16,461 nt of DNA. It comes from Microcystis aeruginosa W13-11. Lineage in GTDB: Bacteria > Cyanobacteriota > Cyanobacteriia > Cyanobacteriales > Microcystaceae. The translations under genes and the position numbers were made by a program. Shown here in pieces: positions 1 to 6,579 of the stretch. The first letter of the stretch is position 1. Every line of letters begins with the position of its first letter. The notes under the pieces were generated by a model, which saw only the letters and a program-made list of their open reading frames with translations, was not told the DNA's origin and did no database searches. The stretch lies in NCBI GenBank assembly GCA_009995705.1, contig JAADBR010000098.1, forward strand, positions 1 through 16,461, read 5' to 3'.

Positions 1-2
1 AG

Positions 3-65
3 CAAGTCGCATCCGCCTTAGAATTAGAGGTTAAACAGGTTAGAGCTATACAAAAAGGGAGATAA
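3..65 (+). CDS. Possible C-terminal end of an upstream gene (partial)
   Basis: One forward frame is open from the window edge and ends at TAA 63-65, giving about 20 residues rich in Leu, Glu, Lys and Gln (ending QVRAIQKGR). The other two forward frames stop earlier. The composition looks like a basic, helical protein tail, but it is too short to assign to a family. It could also be chance open sequence. Confidence 0.3.
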   Translation, partial: QVASALELEVKQVRAIQKGR

Positions 66-94
66 AAAATGCGATCGCCTTGTAAAATAAAAGC

Positions 95-205
95 ATGAAA
101 ACTGACACGATTTTCTATCGACTCTTTCAATCATTCCCCTCTATCTTCTTTGAATTAATTCAAATCCCTGGTTTAAGTATTCTCAATGTTAGTAAAATCC
201 AATAA
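95..205 (+). pseudogene. N-terminal remnant of an Rpn/DUF2887-type nuclease gene
   Basis: ATG at 95 opens a 36-codon frame beginning MKTDTIFYRLFQSFPSIFFE. From memory this is the characteristic start of the cyanobacterial Rpn family (DUF2887, PD-(D/E)XK-type, recombination-promoting nuclease or transposase-related). Family members are usually about 250-300 residues. Here the match is lost after about 22 residues (continuing IPGLSILNVSKIQ) and the frame stops at 203-205. The catalytic core is absent, so this is a deletion remnant rather than a working gene. Such genes are abundant and often broken in Microcystis-type genomes. The family call rests on recognition of the N-terminus only. Confidence 0.6.
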
Positions 206-265
206 TCCAAGTAATGGTAGTATATTTGAATAATACCCACAAATCTCGATGGTGTAATTGTAATA

Positions 266-288
266 ACTGATCACTGATCACTGATCAG
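266..288. repeat. Tandem heptamer repeat (ACTGATC x3)
   Basis: Three perfect copies of ACTGATC run in tandem, followed by AG. The same heptamer family occurs near 7413-7550 and 15295-15413. The array overlaps the 3' end and stop codon of the DUF3067 gene. Confidence 0.85.
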
Positions 289-588
289 CCATTCCGATGC
301 CCTTTCGCCTAGATCTAGGGGCAGACTAACCGCTTTACCGAGACGGGGACGCTCACGGGTTTCGCGGATAAAAGCTTGAAATTGACTAATACCACCCCAT
401 TCGTGGAGATAATTGGCGATCGCATTGAGATGTTCCAGATATTCAGACTCGGAGAGGGGAAAAGAAGCTTGTTCGAGATATTTCCACATTACCTGGACAT
501 GAACCTTATCTTTGATGCGTCGTAGCTGGATATCGTAGGAACGACCCCATTTTTCTAGTAATAATTGCTGTAAGTCCACACCCGTCAT
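271..588 (-). CDS. DUF3067 family protein (105 aa)
   Basis: This is a small soluble protein conserved across cyanobacteria and plant plastids, of unknown biochemical function. The whole length matches the family pattern as I know it: LLLEKWGRSYD near the start, then VQVMWKYLEQASFPLSE, an NYLHEWGG segment, and the signature TRERPRLGKAVSLPLDLGER near the end. There is no signal peptide or membrane segment. The start is the ATG at 586-588, giving the usual family length. The gene is transcribed away from efp. The last codons (LISDQ and stop) lie inside a tandem heptamer repeat (ACTGATC on the plus strand), so the extreme C-terminus appears to have been replaced or extended by repeat sequence. 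Confidence 0.85.
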   Translation of the reverse strand: MTGVDLQQLLLEKWGRSYDIQLRRIKDKVHVQVMWKYLEQASFPLSESEYLEHLNAIANYLHEWGGISQFQAFIRETRERPRLGKAVSLPLDLGERASEWLISDQ

Positions 589-727
589 GGTTAATATCGC
601 TTCTCAGATGTCAGTCAGTCAGTCAATTAATTCTAACTTACTTTTAGCTGCCGCCCCTAGGTTAGTCCACCGCGCTTCGATTCAGACAAATTCCCATAAA
701 AAAGTTTTTTTCGGTACGGCGAGTATG

Positions 728-733
728 TAGAAT
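728..733 (+). promoter_or_regulatory. Possible -10 element for efp
   Basis: TAGAAT lies 35 bases before the efp start. A T-run (705-710) sits 17 bases upstream of it as a weak -35 candidate. This is the only reasonable hexamer in the divergent DUF3067-efp spacer; there is no direct evidence of use. Confidence 0.3.
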
Positions 734-768
734 GGAATATTGATCTTTCTTGGCCTAAACAGCATTTC

Positions 769-1326
769 ATGATTTCGAGTAACGACTTTCGGAGTGGCAC
801 AACCATCCAGATCGATGGCTCTGTCTGGCGGGTGGTGGAATTCCTGCACGTCAAACCGGGTAAAGGATCGGCCTTCGTGCGAACCAAGTTAAAAAATGTC
901 CAGACTGGCAACGTGGTAGAACGGACGTTCCGGGCGGGGGAAACCTTGCCCTCAGCCACGATCGAAAAGCGCACTATGCAGCACACCTACAAAGAAGGTG
1001 ATCAGTTTGTCTTTATGGACATGGAGACTTTTGAGGAAGCAACTCTCACCCCGACACAAATGGGCGAGCGAGCCAAGTATTTGAAGGAAGGAATGGAAGT
1101 CAATATTCTCTTTTGGAATGAGCAAGTGTTAGAGGTGGAATTGCCCACCTCGGTAATCTTGGAAATCATCGATACAGATCCGGGGGTCAAGGGGGATACG
1201 GCCACCGGTGGCACCAAACCAGCGATCGTAGAAACGGGAGCGCAGGTGATGGTTCCCCTGTTTATTTCCATCGGTGAAAGGATTAAAGTGGATACCCGGG
1301 ATGGTTCCTATCTGGGACGGGAATAA
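769..1326 (+). CDS. efp: Translation elongation factor P
   Basis: EF-P binds the ribosome between the P and E sites and rescues stalling at consecutive prolines. The 185 residues are the normal bacterial length and match throughout: an N-terminal KOW-like domain (about 1-62), a central OB domain (about 65-127) and a C-terminal OB domain with the signature around 150-170 ([21 protein letters not shown]). The loop that reaches the peptidyl-transferase centre reads VKPGKGSAF, with lysine 32 at the tip. It is therefore the lysine type, not the arginine type rhamnosylated in some proteobacteria. The start ATG is clear from the conserved [10 protein letters not shown], although no strong ribosome-binding site precedes it. 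accB follows after 166 bases, an order also found in Synechocystis. Confidence 0.98.
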   Translation: MISSNDFRSGTTIQIDGSVWRVVEFLHVKPGKGSAFVRTKLKNVQTGNVVERTFRAGETLPSATIEKRTMQHTYKEGDQFVFMDMETFEEATLTPTQMGERAKYLKEGMEVNILFWNEQVLEVELPTSVILEIIDTDPGVKGDTATGGTKPAIVETGAQVMVPLFISIGERIKVDTRDGSYLGRE

Positions 1327-1492
1327 TTGGGATCAGAAGCCCAGAAATGAGTCCTTTGGGGCGGGTTTAGGACTAAAGCCAGTGTTTCTGAGTCTGTTTC
1401 CCAAAACTTAGCCGCTAGACGTCAAAAATCGACGGTTTGGTGGGTGCGAATTTGGATTTGTTGCTTTTTATTTGCGGGGGGATTTCAGAGCG

Positions 1493-1987
1493 GTGACTAT
1501 TGATTACAACGAAATTCGAGAACTGATCAAAACATTGGCAGCAACGGATATCAGTGAATTTAGCCTAAAAAGTGCAGATTTAGAGCTACATATCCGCAAA
1601 GGAACCGTTAATACTGCCCTTGGTTCTCTCCCCGCTCCCTTGCCGGTGGTGACAGCCCCAGTCGCCCCTCCAGTGGTAGCCGCCAGTCCCACCCCGGCCC
1701 CAGAAACCCCCACTCCCGAACCCGTGGCCGCCGCTGTTGATAAAAAATGGCTGGCGATTACCTCTCCCATGGTCGGCACTTTTTATGGTGCTCCTGCTCC
1801 CGATGAACCCTCTTTCGTGGAAAAAAACGATCGGATCCGTGTCGGACAAACGGTCTGTATCATCGAAGCGATGAAGTTGATGAACGAAATCGAAGCGGAA
1901 GTGGCCGGGCAAATCGTTGAAATCGCCGTCGCTAACGGTGAACCGGTAGAATTTGGTCAGACGTTAATGTGGGTTAATCCCGAATAG
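1493..1987 (+). CDS. accB: Biotin carboxyl carrier protein of acetyl-CoA carboxylase
   Basis: AccB carries biotin between the biotin carboxylase and carboxyltransferase of acetyl-CoA carboxylase, the first step of fatty-acid synthesis. I chose GTG at 1493 (164 aa): the product then begins VTIDYNEIRELIK, as cyanobacterial AccB does, with a G-rich stretch (1475-1481) and AGAG (1487-1490) upstream. A TTG at 1472 would add seven unrelated residues. The N-terminal dimerisation part (about 1-38) is followed by a Pro/Ala-rich flexible linker (about 40-82) and a C-terminal biotinyl domain. Lysine 128 in EAMKLMNE is the biotinylation site. The MDR gene begins 5 bases after the stop, so the two are probably co-transcribed. 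Confidence 0.96.
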   Translation: MTIDYNEIRELIKTLAATDISEFSLKSADLELHIRKGTVNTALGSLPAPLPVVTAPVAPPVVAASPTPAPETPTPEPVAAAVDKKWLAITSPMVGTFYGAPAPDEPSFVEKNDRIRVGQTVCIIEAMKLMNEIEAEVAGQIVEIAVANGEPVEFGQTLMWVNPE

Positions 1988-1992
1988 ATAGA

Positions 1993-2979
1993 ATGAAAGC
2001 TATCCTCATGACCGCCCTGGATGTCCTGCAGCTTCAGGAAGTACCCACCCCGAGAATTAGTCAACCGCATCAGGTTTTACTAGCATTAAAAGCCGCTAGT
2101 GTCAACCCTATTGATACAAAAATTCGTAAACGCGGCACTTTTTACCCCGAGCAAATGCCGGCCATTTTGGGCTGTGACGGGGCGGGAATTGTCGAGGCCG
2201 TTGGGGCGGAAGTGCGGGATTTTCGCCCCGGGGATGAAGTGTACTTTTGTAGCGGCGGACTGGGCAAGGCCGGCACGGGAAATTATGCTGAATATGCCCT
2301 GATCGAGGCGGATTATTTGGCCCACAAGCCGAAATCTCTTTCTTTTGCCGAGGCGGCCGCTGTACCTTTGGTTTTAATCACCGCTTGGGAAGCACTCTAC
2401 GATCGCGCTCGTCTGCAATCGGGACAAAGCGTCCTTATTCATGGCGGGGCCGGGGGTGTTGGTCATGTCGCGATTCAATTGGCGAAACTGAAAGGGGCTA
2501 AAGTTTATACAACGGTGGGAAATGGCGATAAAGAGCGTTTAGTGCGGCAATTAGGAGCAGATTACCCGATTTTATACAAACAAACCGATTTTGTCGCGGC
2601 GATACTTCAAGAAACCGCAGGGAAAGGAGTAGATATCGCTTTTGATACGGTGGGAGGGGCAACTTTTGGGCAAACTTGCCGAGCGGTGCGCGTGTACGGC
2701 GATATGGTGACGATTTTGGAACCTACGGGCAGCTGGAAGGAAGCCCGTGATCGCAATTTGCGGATTAGTTTAGAATTAATGTTAACCCCGGCTTTGATGG
2801 GACTGCCAGAAGCGCAAAAATATCAAACAGAAATTCTTCGCCAAGGGGCGCGTTTAATTGATGAGAAAAAGTTAACTATTCATCTCTCCCAAACCTTTCC
2901 TTTAGCGGCAGCTATCAGCGCCCATCAATTGCTAGAAACTGGTGCGGTAACGGGGAAAATAGCCCTAATTATCGACTAG
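1993..2979 (+). CDS. Zinc-free medium-chain oxidoreductase (quinone oxidoreductase-like)
   Basis: This 328-residue protein belongs to the MDR superfamily, close to NADPH:quinone reductase and zinc-independent alkenal reductases. The N-terminal GroES-like catalytic domain (about 1-120) carries the usual VGAEVRDFRPGDEV segment. The Rossmann domain has the cofactor loop GGAGGVG at 151-157 followed by IQLAKLKGAKV. The cysteine ligands of the structural zinc lobe are missing, so it is not a classic zinc alcohol dehydrogenase. It probably reduces quinones or reactive carbonyls with NADPH; the substrate cannot be read from sequence. Its start lies 5 bases after the accB stop, which suggests shared transcription, though no functional link to fatty-acid synthesis follows from that alone. 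Confidence 0.88.
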   Translation: MKAILMTALDVLQLQEVPTPRISQPHQVLLALKAASVNPIDTKIRKRGTFYPEQMPAILGCDGAGIVEAVGAEVRDFRPGDEVYFCSGGLGKAGTGNYAEYALIEADYLAHKPKSLSFAEAAAVPLVLITAWEALYDRARLQSGQSVLIHGGAGGVGHVAIQLAKLKGAKVYTTVGNGDKERLVRQLGADYPILYKQTDFVAAILQETAGKGVDIAFDTVGGATFGQTCRAVRVYGDMVTILEPTGSWKEARDRNLRISLELMLTPALMGLPEAQKYQTEILRQGARLIDEKKLTIHLSQTFPLAAAISAHQLLETGAVTGKIALIID

Positions 2980-3102
2980 AAATCTGCTTGTTACTACTGG
3001 TGAGCCGCAGAAGTTGTTGAAGCAGGGAGAGGGCAAACCACCGCTACACTTTTGCCAATCGGTCAACCTGATTACGTTAAAATCAAAAGCAGGATACTGT
3101 GT

Positions 3103-3135
3103 ATGACGGAAAAACTCGATGAACTCAGTGATTAA
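3103..3135 (+). other. Ten-codon upstream ORF overlapping the clpR start
   Basis: ATG at 3103 encodes MTEKLDELSD and stops at TAA 3133-3135, in a different frame from clpR and running 17 bases past the clpR start. AGGA at 3091-3094 sits 8 bases before this ATG, which is near-ideal spacing, whereas clpR itself has only GGA at 3108-3110. An in-frame TGA (3104-3106) stops clpR from being extended upstream. It may be a leader peptide that couples or limits clpR translation; this is inference. Confidence 0.4.
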
Positions 3136-3805
3136 AGCGGTACAAACTGCCTATTATGGGGATGCAGCCTATCGGACACCACCACCGGACTTGGAATCTC
3201 TTCTGCTCAAAGAGAGAATTGTCTATCTGGGGTTGCCCTTATTTTCCTCCGATGATGTCAAGCGCAATGTCGGGGTGGACGTGACGGAATTAATTATCGC
3301 CCAACTGCTTTACCTGCAATTTGACGATCCCGAAAAACCGATTTTCTTCTATATCAACTCTACCGGCACATCCTGGTACACGGGGGACGCGATCGGCTAC
3401 GAAACCGAAGCTTTCGCCATCTGTGACACCCTCAACTACATTAAACCTCCCGTTCATACTATCTGTATCGGACAGGCCATGGGAACTGCAGCGATGATTC
3501 TTTCCGCAGGAACCAAGGGTTTTCGCGCCTCCTTACCCCACGCTACCATTGTTCTCAACCAAAATCGTACCGGGGCCCAGGGACAAGCCACCGATATCCA
3601 GATTCGAGCCAAGGAGGTAATCGCCAACAAACAGACGATGTTAGAGATTTTCTCGAAAAATACGGGTCAAACTACCGAAAAACTGGCGAAAGATATGGAT
3701 CGCACCTTCTATCTCACCCCACAACAGGCGAAAGATTACGGATTGCTCGATCGCGTTCTCGAAAGTCGCAAGGAACTACCGAAACCCCTCGCCCAAGTTA
3801 GTTAA
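3119..3805 (+). CDS. clpR: ClpR, non-catalytic ClpP-like subunit
   Basis: ClpR is an inactive ClpP paralogue that forms the essential mixed ClpP3/ClpR proteolytic core in cyanobacteria and plastids. The 228-residue product carries the ClpR hallmarks RTPPPDLESLLL at its N-terminus and the insertion STGTSWYTGDAIGYETEAF. All three catalytic positions are changed relative to ClpP3: the serine position is Gly122 (in GQAMGTAA), histidine is Asn147 (in VLNQN) and aspartate is Thr196 (in MDRTFYL). These changes are normal for ClpR, so the gene is intact rather than decayed. The start at 3119 is the first possible in frame, because TGA lies at 3104. clpP3 follows after 35 bases, the conserved cyanobacterial operon order. 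Confidence 0.95.
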   Translation: MNSVIKAVQTAYYGDAAYRTPPPDLESLLLKERIVYLGLPLFSSDDVKRNVGVDVTELIIAQLLYLQFDDPEKPIFFYINSTGTSWYTGDAIGYETEAFAICDTLNYIKPPVHTICIGQAMGTAAMILSAGTKGFRASLPHATIVLNQNRTGAQGQATDIQIRAKEVIANKQTMLEIFSKNTGQTTEKLAKDMDRTFYLTPQQAKDYGLLDRVLESRKELPKPLAQVS

Positions 3806-3840
3806 GATTTATTACAAATTAGCAGGAGTTGTTACCAATT

Positions 3841-4440
3841 ATGCCTATCGGTGTGCCAAAAGTTCCTTACCGTCTGCCTGGTAGCCAATACGAACAGTGG
3901 ATTAGCATTTACAGCCGTCTTTCGGTGGAACGCATTCTTTTTCTGGGGCAGGAAGTCACCGACGGGTTAGCCAATGCCCTTGTGGCCCAAATGCTTTATC
4001 TTGACTCGGAAGACCCCACTAAACCCATCTATCTCTATATCAACTCGCCGGGGGGTTCCGTTACCGCCGGTATGGCCATCTACGACACCATGCAGTACAT
4101 CAAAGCGGAAGTGGTGACTATCTGTGTGGGATTAGCGGCCTCTATGGGGGCATTTTTACTGGCTTCCGGTAGTCCGGGTAAGCGTCTCGCTCTTCCCCAT
4201 GCGCGGATTATGATTCACCAACCCATGGGCGGGACCGGGCGCCGGCAAGCGACGGATATCGACATTGAAGCTAAGGAAATCCTGCGTATTCGCCAGCAAT
4301 TAAACGAAATTATGGCTAATCGCACCGGACAAACCATCGAACGCATCGAAAAAGACACCGACCGCGATTATTTCCTCTCCGCCGAGGAAGCCGTCGCCTA
4401 CGGTTTAATCGATAAAGTGGTCGAGGGAAGACCAGCTTAA
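3841..4440 (+). CDS. clpP3: ATP-dependent Clp protease proteolytic subunit ClpP3
   Basis: This is a serine protease subunit that assembles with ClpR into the tetradecameric core fed by the ClpC chaperone. I chose ATG at 3841 (199 aa, [14 protein letters not shown]), which matches other ClpP3 proteins and lies 13 bases after AGGAG at 3823-3827. The upstream TTG at 3829 would sit almost on top of that site. The catalytic triad is complete: Ser101 in GLAASMGAF, His126 in IMIHQPMGG and Asp176 in DRDYFLS. The turn motif [19 protein letters not shown] is intact. It is called ClpP3 rather than ClpP1 or ClpP2 because of its pairing with clpR and its N-terminus. A strong stem-loop follows the stop codon. 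Confidence 0.95.
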   Translation: MPIGVPKVPYRLPGSQYEQWISIYSRLSVERILFLGQEVTDGLANALVAQMLYLDSEDPTKPIYLYINSPGGSVTAGMAIYDTMQYIKAEVVTICVGLAASMGAFLLASGSPGKRLALPHARIMIHQPMGGTGRRQATDIDIEAKEILRIRQQLNEIMANRTGQTIERIEKDTDRDYFLSAEEAVAYGLIDKVVEGRPA

Positions 4441-4451
4441 GTCAGCCATAG

Positions 4452-4480
4452 GTTAGAACAGGCGAGAAACCTGTTCTAAC
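4452..4480 (+). terminator. Stem-loop after clpP3
   Basis: GTTAGAACAGG (4452-4462) and CCTGTTCTAAC (4470-4480) form a perfect 11-bp stem with a 7-base loop, starting 11 bases after the clpP3 stop. No T-tract follows, so it may be a 3'-end stabiliser or processing site rather than a standard intrinsic terminator. Confidence 0.55.
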
Positions 4481-4533
4481 TGCCATTGGACAAACTTCCT
4501 TAGACCGTAGGTTGGTTTATCCGATAAGAGGGT

Positions 4534-4938
4534 ATGGAATTTTTAGCAACTTTAGAAACAGGCTTGATCTCTGCTGTGGCAATCATCAAGTTTTGCCTAG
4601 AAAGTCTTTCGATCGCTTGTGTGGTGATCGGATTAATTAAAACTCTACAATTAGCTTGGCAGTCTAATCGTCACGGTCGCAGTCGTCCTTCTTTTTCCTT
4701 TAATCAATTTCGCATTCGTTTTGGTACTTGGCTATCTTTAGCCCTAGAGTTTCAGTTAGGTGGAGACATCGTGGCTACCACTGTCACACCCACTCTAGAA
4801 GCCTTGGCAAAACTCGCCCTTATCGCTATTATCCGAACTTTCCTCAACTATTTCCTCAGCCAAGAATTGGAAACGGAATTGGCCCTGGAAAAAGAGCGAT
4901 CGCAACTAGCAGCCCAGAACAATCTCAGGGATTTTTAA
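4534..4938 (+). CDS. DUF1622 family membrane protein (134 aa)
   Basis: This is a small integral membrane protein of unknown function. Hydrophobic segments lie at about 9-37 and 83-110, with a basic stretch between them (RHGRSRPSF). The family signature is visible: FGTWLSLALEFQLGGDIVATTVTP followed by LAKLALIAIIRTFLNYFLSQELE. The C-terminus is charged and probably cytoplasmic. The start is the ATG at 4534, with AAGAGGG almost adjacent upstream, which is closer than ideal; no nearby in-frame alternative fits better. It lies 93 bases after clpP3, beyond the stem-loop, so it may be transcribed separately. Some annotations describe DUF1622 proteins as channel-like; nothing here tests that. Confidence 0.8.
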   Translation: MEFLATLETGLISAVAIIKFCLESLSIACVVIGLIKTLQLAWQSNRHGRSRPSFSFNQFRIRFGTWLSLALEFQLGGDIVATTVTPTLEALAKLALIAIIRTFLNYFLSQELETELALEKERSQLAAQNNLRDF

Positions 4939-4972
4939 TTCCAAAAAAAGCTGAGTTGACAATCACCTGACA

Positions 4973-5232
4973 CTAAGGGACTTGCGCTTTGATAATGTAC
5001 CTTTTGGGCGAACGCAGTTCGCCCCTACATTGTGGACAAAATCCGTTACTGTAGGGGCGCAAAGCTTGTGCCCTCCGATCGATCAGGTTTGCTGATCACC
5101 CTAAGTAGGGGGAGAGCCTTCGAGAGCACCGGCAGCTAAGGGACTTGCGCTTTGATAATGTGCCATCTGGCTGGTCTGATTCTTCTACACAGGGATTTTC
5201 AAAGCTGGGATATTATTCCCACGCAAGTCCCT
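4973..5232. mobile_element. MITE-like repeat patchwork
   Basis: The 351-base gap 4939-5289 holds no gene but much repeat structure. An identical 26-base sequence starting CTAAGGGACTTGCG occurs at 4973-4998 and 5136-5161. The reverse complement of its core, CGCAAGTCCCT, lies at 5222-5232, so 5139-5232 is a 94-bp unit with perfect 11-bp terminal inverted repeats, typical of a MITE or an internally deleted insertion sequence. The first copy could be the left end of an older or composite insertion. No transposase is present and no target duplication is clear. The parent element cannot be named from this window. Confidence 0.6.
5006..5073. repeat. Nested palindromes within the MITE-like region
   Basis: GGGCGAAC/GTTCGCCC (5006-5013, 5017-5024) is a perfect 8-bp stem with a 3-base loop. 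GGGCGCAA/TTGTGCCC (5055-5062, 5066-5073) is a second 8-bp stem with one G-T pair. CGCCCCTAC (5020-5028) and GTAGGGGCG (5051-5059) can pair across both. The GTAGGGGCG unit resembles a dispersed repeat I recall from many cyanobacterial genomes. Confidence 0.7.
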
Positions 5233-5240
5233 GACCCCTG

Positions 5241-5309
5241 ATAAGTTGTTGACTATTGAGGGTATGCAAAAACAGTTTTTCAGCAAGCTCTAGATAGTCA
5301 ACAGCTTAT
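5241..5309. terminator. Long inverted repeat at the response-regulator 3' end
   Basis: ATAAGTTGTTGACTAT (5241-5256) and ATAGTCAACAGCTTAT (5294-5309) are inverted copies matching at 15 of 16 positions, separated by 37 bases. The right arm encodes the last residues of the response regulator. It would fold at the 3' end of that minus-strand mRNA, with a small AAAAAC/GTTTTT hairpin inside the loop. It could end or protect the transcript. Confidence 0.5.
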
Positions 5310-5970
5310 TGCTTTCGATCGCCCACTGGGTCAATTCCGTGCGATTATGAAGACCGGTTTTATGGAGCATATTCGACACATGACTTTCGATTGTCCGTTG
5401 ACTAACATTGAGTTTTGCGGCGATTTCCCGATTAGCCAGTCCTTGAGCGACCAATTGTACTACTTTTAACTCCGTTGGGGTTAATTCCACATTACCCGGA
5501 ACCTGAACAGGGGTGACATCCGGGGAATGAATGCGGGTGCCGCGTTTCGGCAACTGGCCTGCTTGTTTGAGGGAAGACTCCACTAGGGCAACTAATTCTT
5601 CCGGTTCAAAGGGTTTAACCATATAAAAATCGGACCTAGCGGTTAAACCTGTCACCTTGTCCTGACTTTGATCCTTAGGGGAGAGAAAAATCACGGGAAT
5701 GCCACTAAAACGACTGTCCTGACGAATTGTTTCGAGGAAGGCATAACCGTCCATTTCCGGCATGATCAGATCACAGATAATGATATCGGGCATTTCCCTT
5801 GCTTTGGCCGCATTTGCCGCGCATTCAAGGATTGCTAAGGCCTCCCGACCGTTTTCTGCGGTTGTCACCCTATAACCACGAAACTCTAGATAATCCTTCA
5901 CCAAAAGTATTAAATTTGGGTCATCGTCGATTAATAAAAGTTGTTTGTTGTCTTTGTTGGTCTCTTTCAT
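5290..5970 (-). CDS. NarL/LuxR-type two-component response regulator
   Basis: This 226-residue regulator has an N-terminal receiver domain (about 10-130). The acidic pocket is Asp15-Asp17, the phospho-acceptor is Asp67 (ICDLIMPEMDGY), the switch residue is Ser97 and the conserved lysine is Lys119 (KPFEPEE). A linker leads to a C-terminal LuxR helix-turn-helix (about 162-220) with LTPTELKVVQLVAQGLANREIA and SQRTIESHVSNML. It is therefore a DNA-binding transcription factor controlled by phosphorylation. No histidine kinase gene lies nearby, which is common in cyanobacteria. It resembles the Rre1/Ycf29 group of regulators in layout, but I cannot be sure of orthology and give no symbol. It lies downstream of the ferredoxin gene in the same direction with a 99-base gap. 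Confidence 0.9.
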   Translation of the reverse strand: MKETNKDNKQLLLIDDDPNLILLVKDYLEFRGYRVTTAENGREALAILECAANAAKAREMPDIIICDLIMPEMDGYAFLETIRQDSRFSGIPVIFLSPKDQSQDKVTGLTARSDFYMVKPFEPEELVALVESSLKQAGQLPKRGTRIHSPDVTPVQVPGNVELTPTELKVVQLVAQGLANREIAAKLNVSQRTIESHVSNMLHKTGLHNRTELTQWAIESNKLLTI

Positions 5971-6069
5971 CGCTATTTTCCGGGCTGCAGGGTTGGGGGA
6001 ATGGAGACGGACAAAGGATCGACAGGCAAAAGGTCAAAGGTAGTTAGATATGTGTAGTTAATTAGGGTT

Positions 6070-6525
6070 TCAGCTAGTTTTAACCCTGTTTTCCTCTATT
6101 GTTTCGGGTTCTTCTCTGGAACAGTTCAGGGAGATTGCTGGTAAATCGTGGCAAAGGAAAGCATATTCGGTGACGATTTGATTACCGATTAGGTGTTCTT
6201 GGATAATTCTTTCGATCGCTTCCTTGTTGACCCTTCCATACCAGACTCCTTCTGGGTACACTAATAAAATCGGGCCCTGGCTACAAACCCGCAAACAGTT
6301 GGCTTTAGTGCGAAAAATACAGCCTGGACGGTCGGCGCTAGGGCGATCGAGTTCTAATTCACTTAACCGCTTCTTTAAATAATCCCACACTTGTAACCCT
6401 TCTTCCTTGTCACAACATTTTGGCTTAGTCTGATCGCAGCAGAGAAATAGATGACGCTGGATCTGGGCCAATCCCAACTTAGCCGCATTTTCCCCCAAGA
6501 TATCTCTATTGTCTGTTTCTTCCAT
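6070..6525 (-). CDS. Thioredoxin-like [2Fe-2S] ferredoxin
   Basis: This 151-residue soluble protein has the pattern of the thioredoxin-fold [2Fe-2S] ferredoxins (NuoE C-terminal type). RHLFLCCDQTKPKCCD (Cys29, Cys30, Cys37, Cys38) is followed by NCLRVCSQGP (Cys77, Cys81) and VYPEGVWYGRV. Four of these cysteines would hold the cluster. Cys69, Cys125 and Cys135 are extra. I chose ATG at 6525 rather than the TTG at 6540, because the latter adds only MIKKF. The start has no strong ribosome-binding site. It sits between a small membrane protein and a response regulator, all on the minus strand, probably one transcription unit. Its electron partners are unknown. Confidence 0.82.
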   Translation of the reverse strand: MEETDNRDILGENAAKLGLAQIQRHLFLCCDQTKPKCCDKEEGLQVWDYLKKRLSELELDRPSADRPGCIFRTKANCLRVCSQGPILLVYPEGVWYGRVNKEAIERIIQEHLIGNQIVTEYAFLCHDLPAISLNCSREEPETIEENRVKTS

Positions 6526-6579
6526 AAATTTTTTTATCAACTAAACTCTTGACATTGAACAGAAAATGTGCATAGCCGA

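Noticed and set aside
657..986. Minus-strand 109-codon frame spanning the efp promoter and 5' end
   Set aside because: It is antisense to efp over two thirds of its length, has no family likeness and would cover the efp control region.
1350..1374. AGTCCT/AGGACT pairing after efp as a terminator
   Set aside because: The stem is only 6 bp with a long loop and no T-run; accB may be transcribed through it.
1504..1912. Minus-strand frames opposite accB
   Set aside because: They are low-complexity Gly/Ala/Thr products caused by the Pro/Ala-rich linker of accB read in reverse.
3119..3805. clpR considered as a decayed clpP because the catalytic Ser, His and Asp are all missing
   Set aside because: Loss of the triad with a full-length, conserved frame and a clpP3 partner is the normal state of ClpR.
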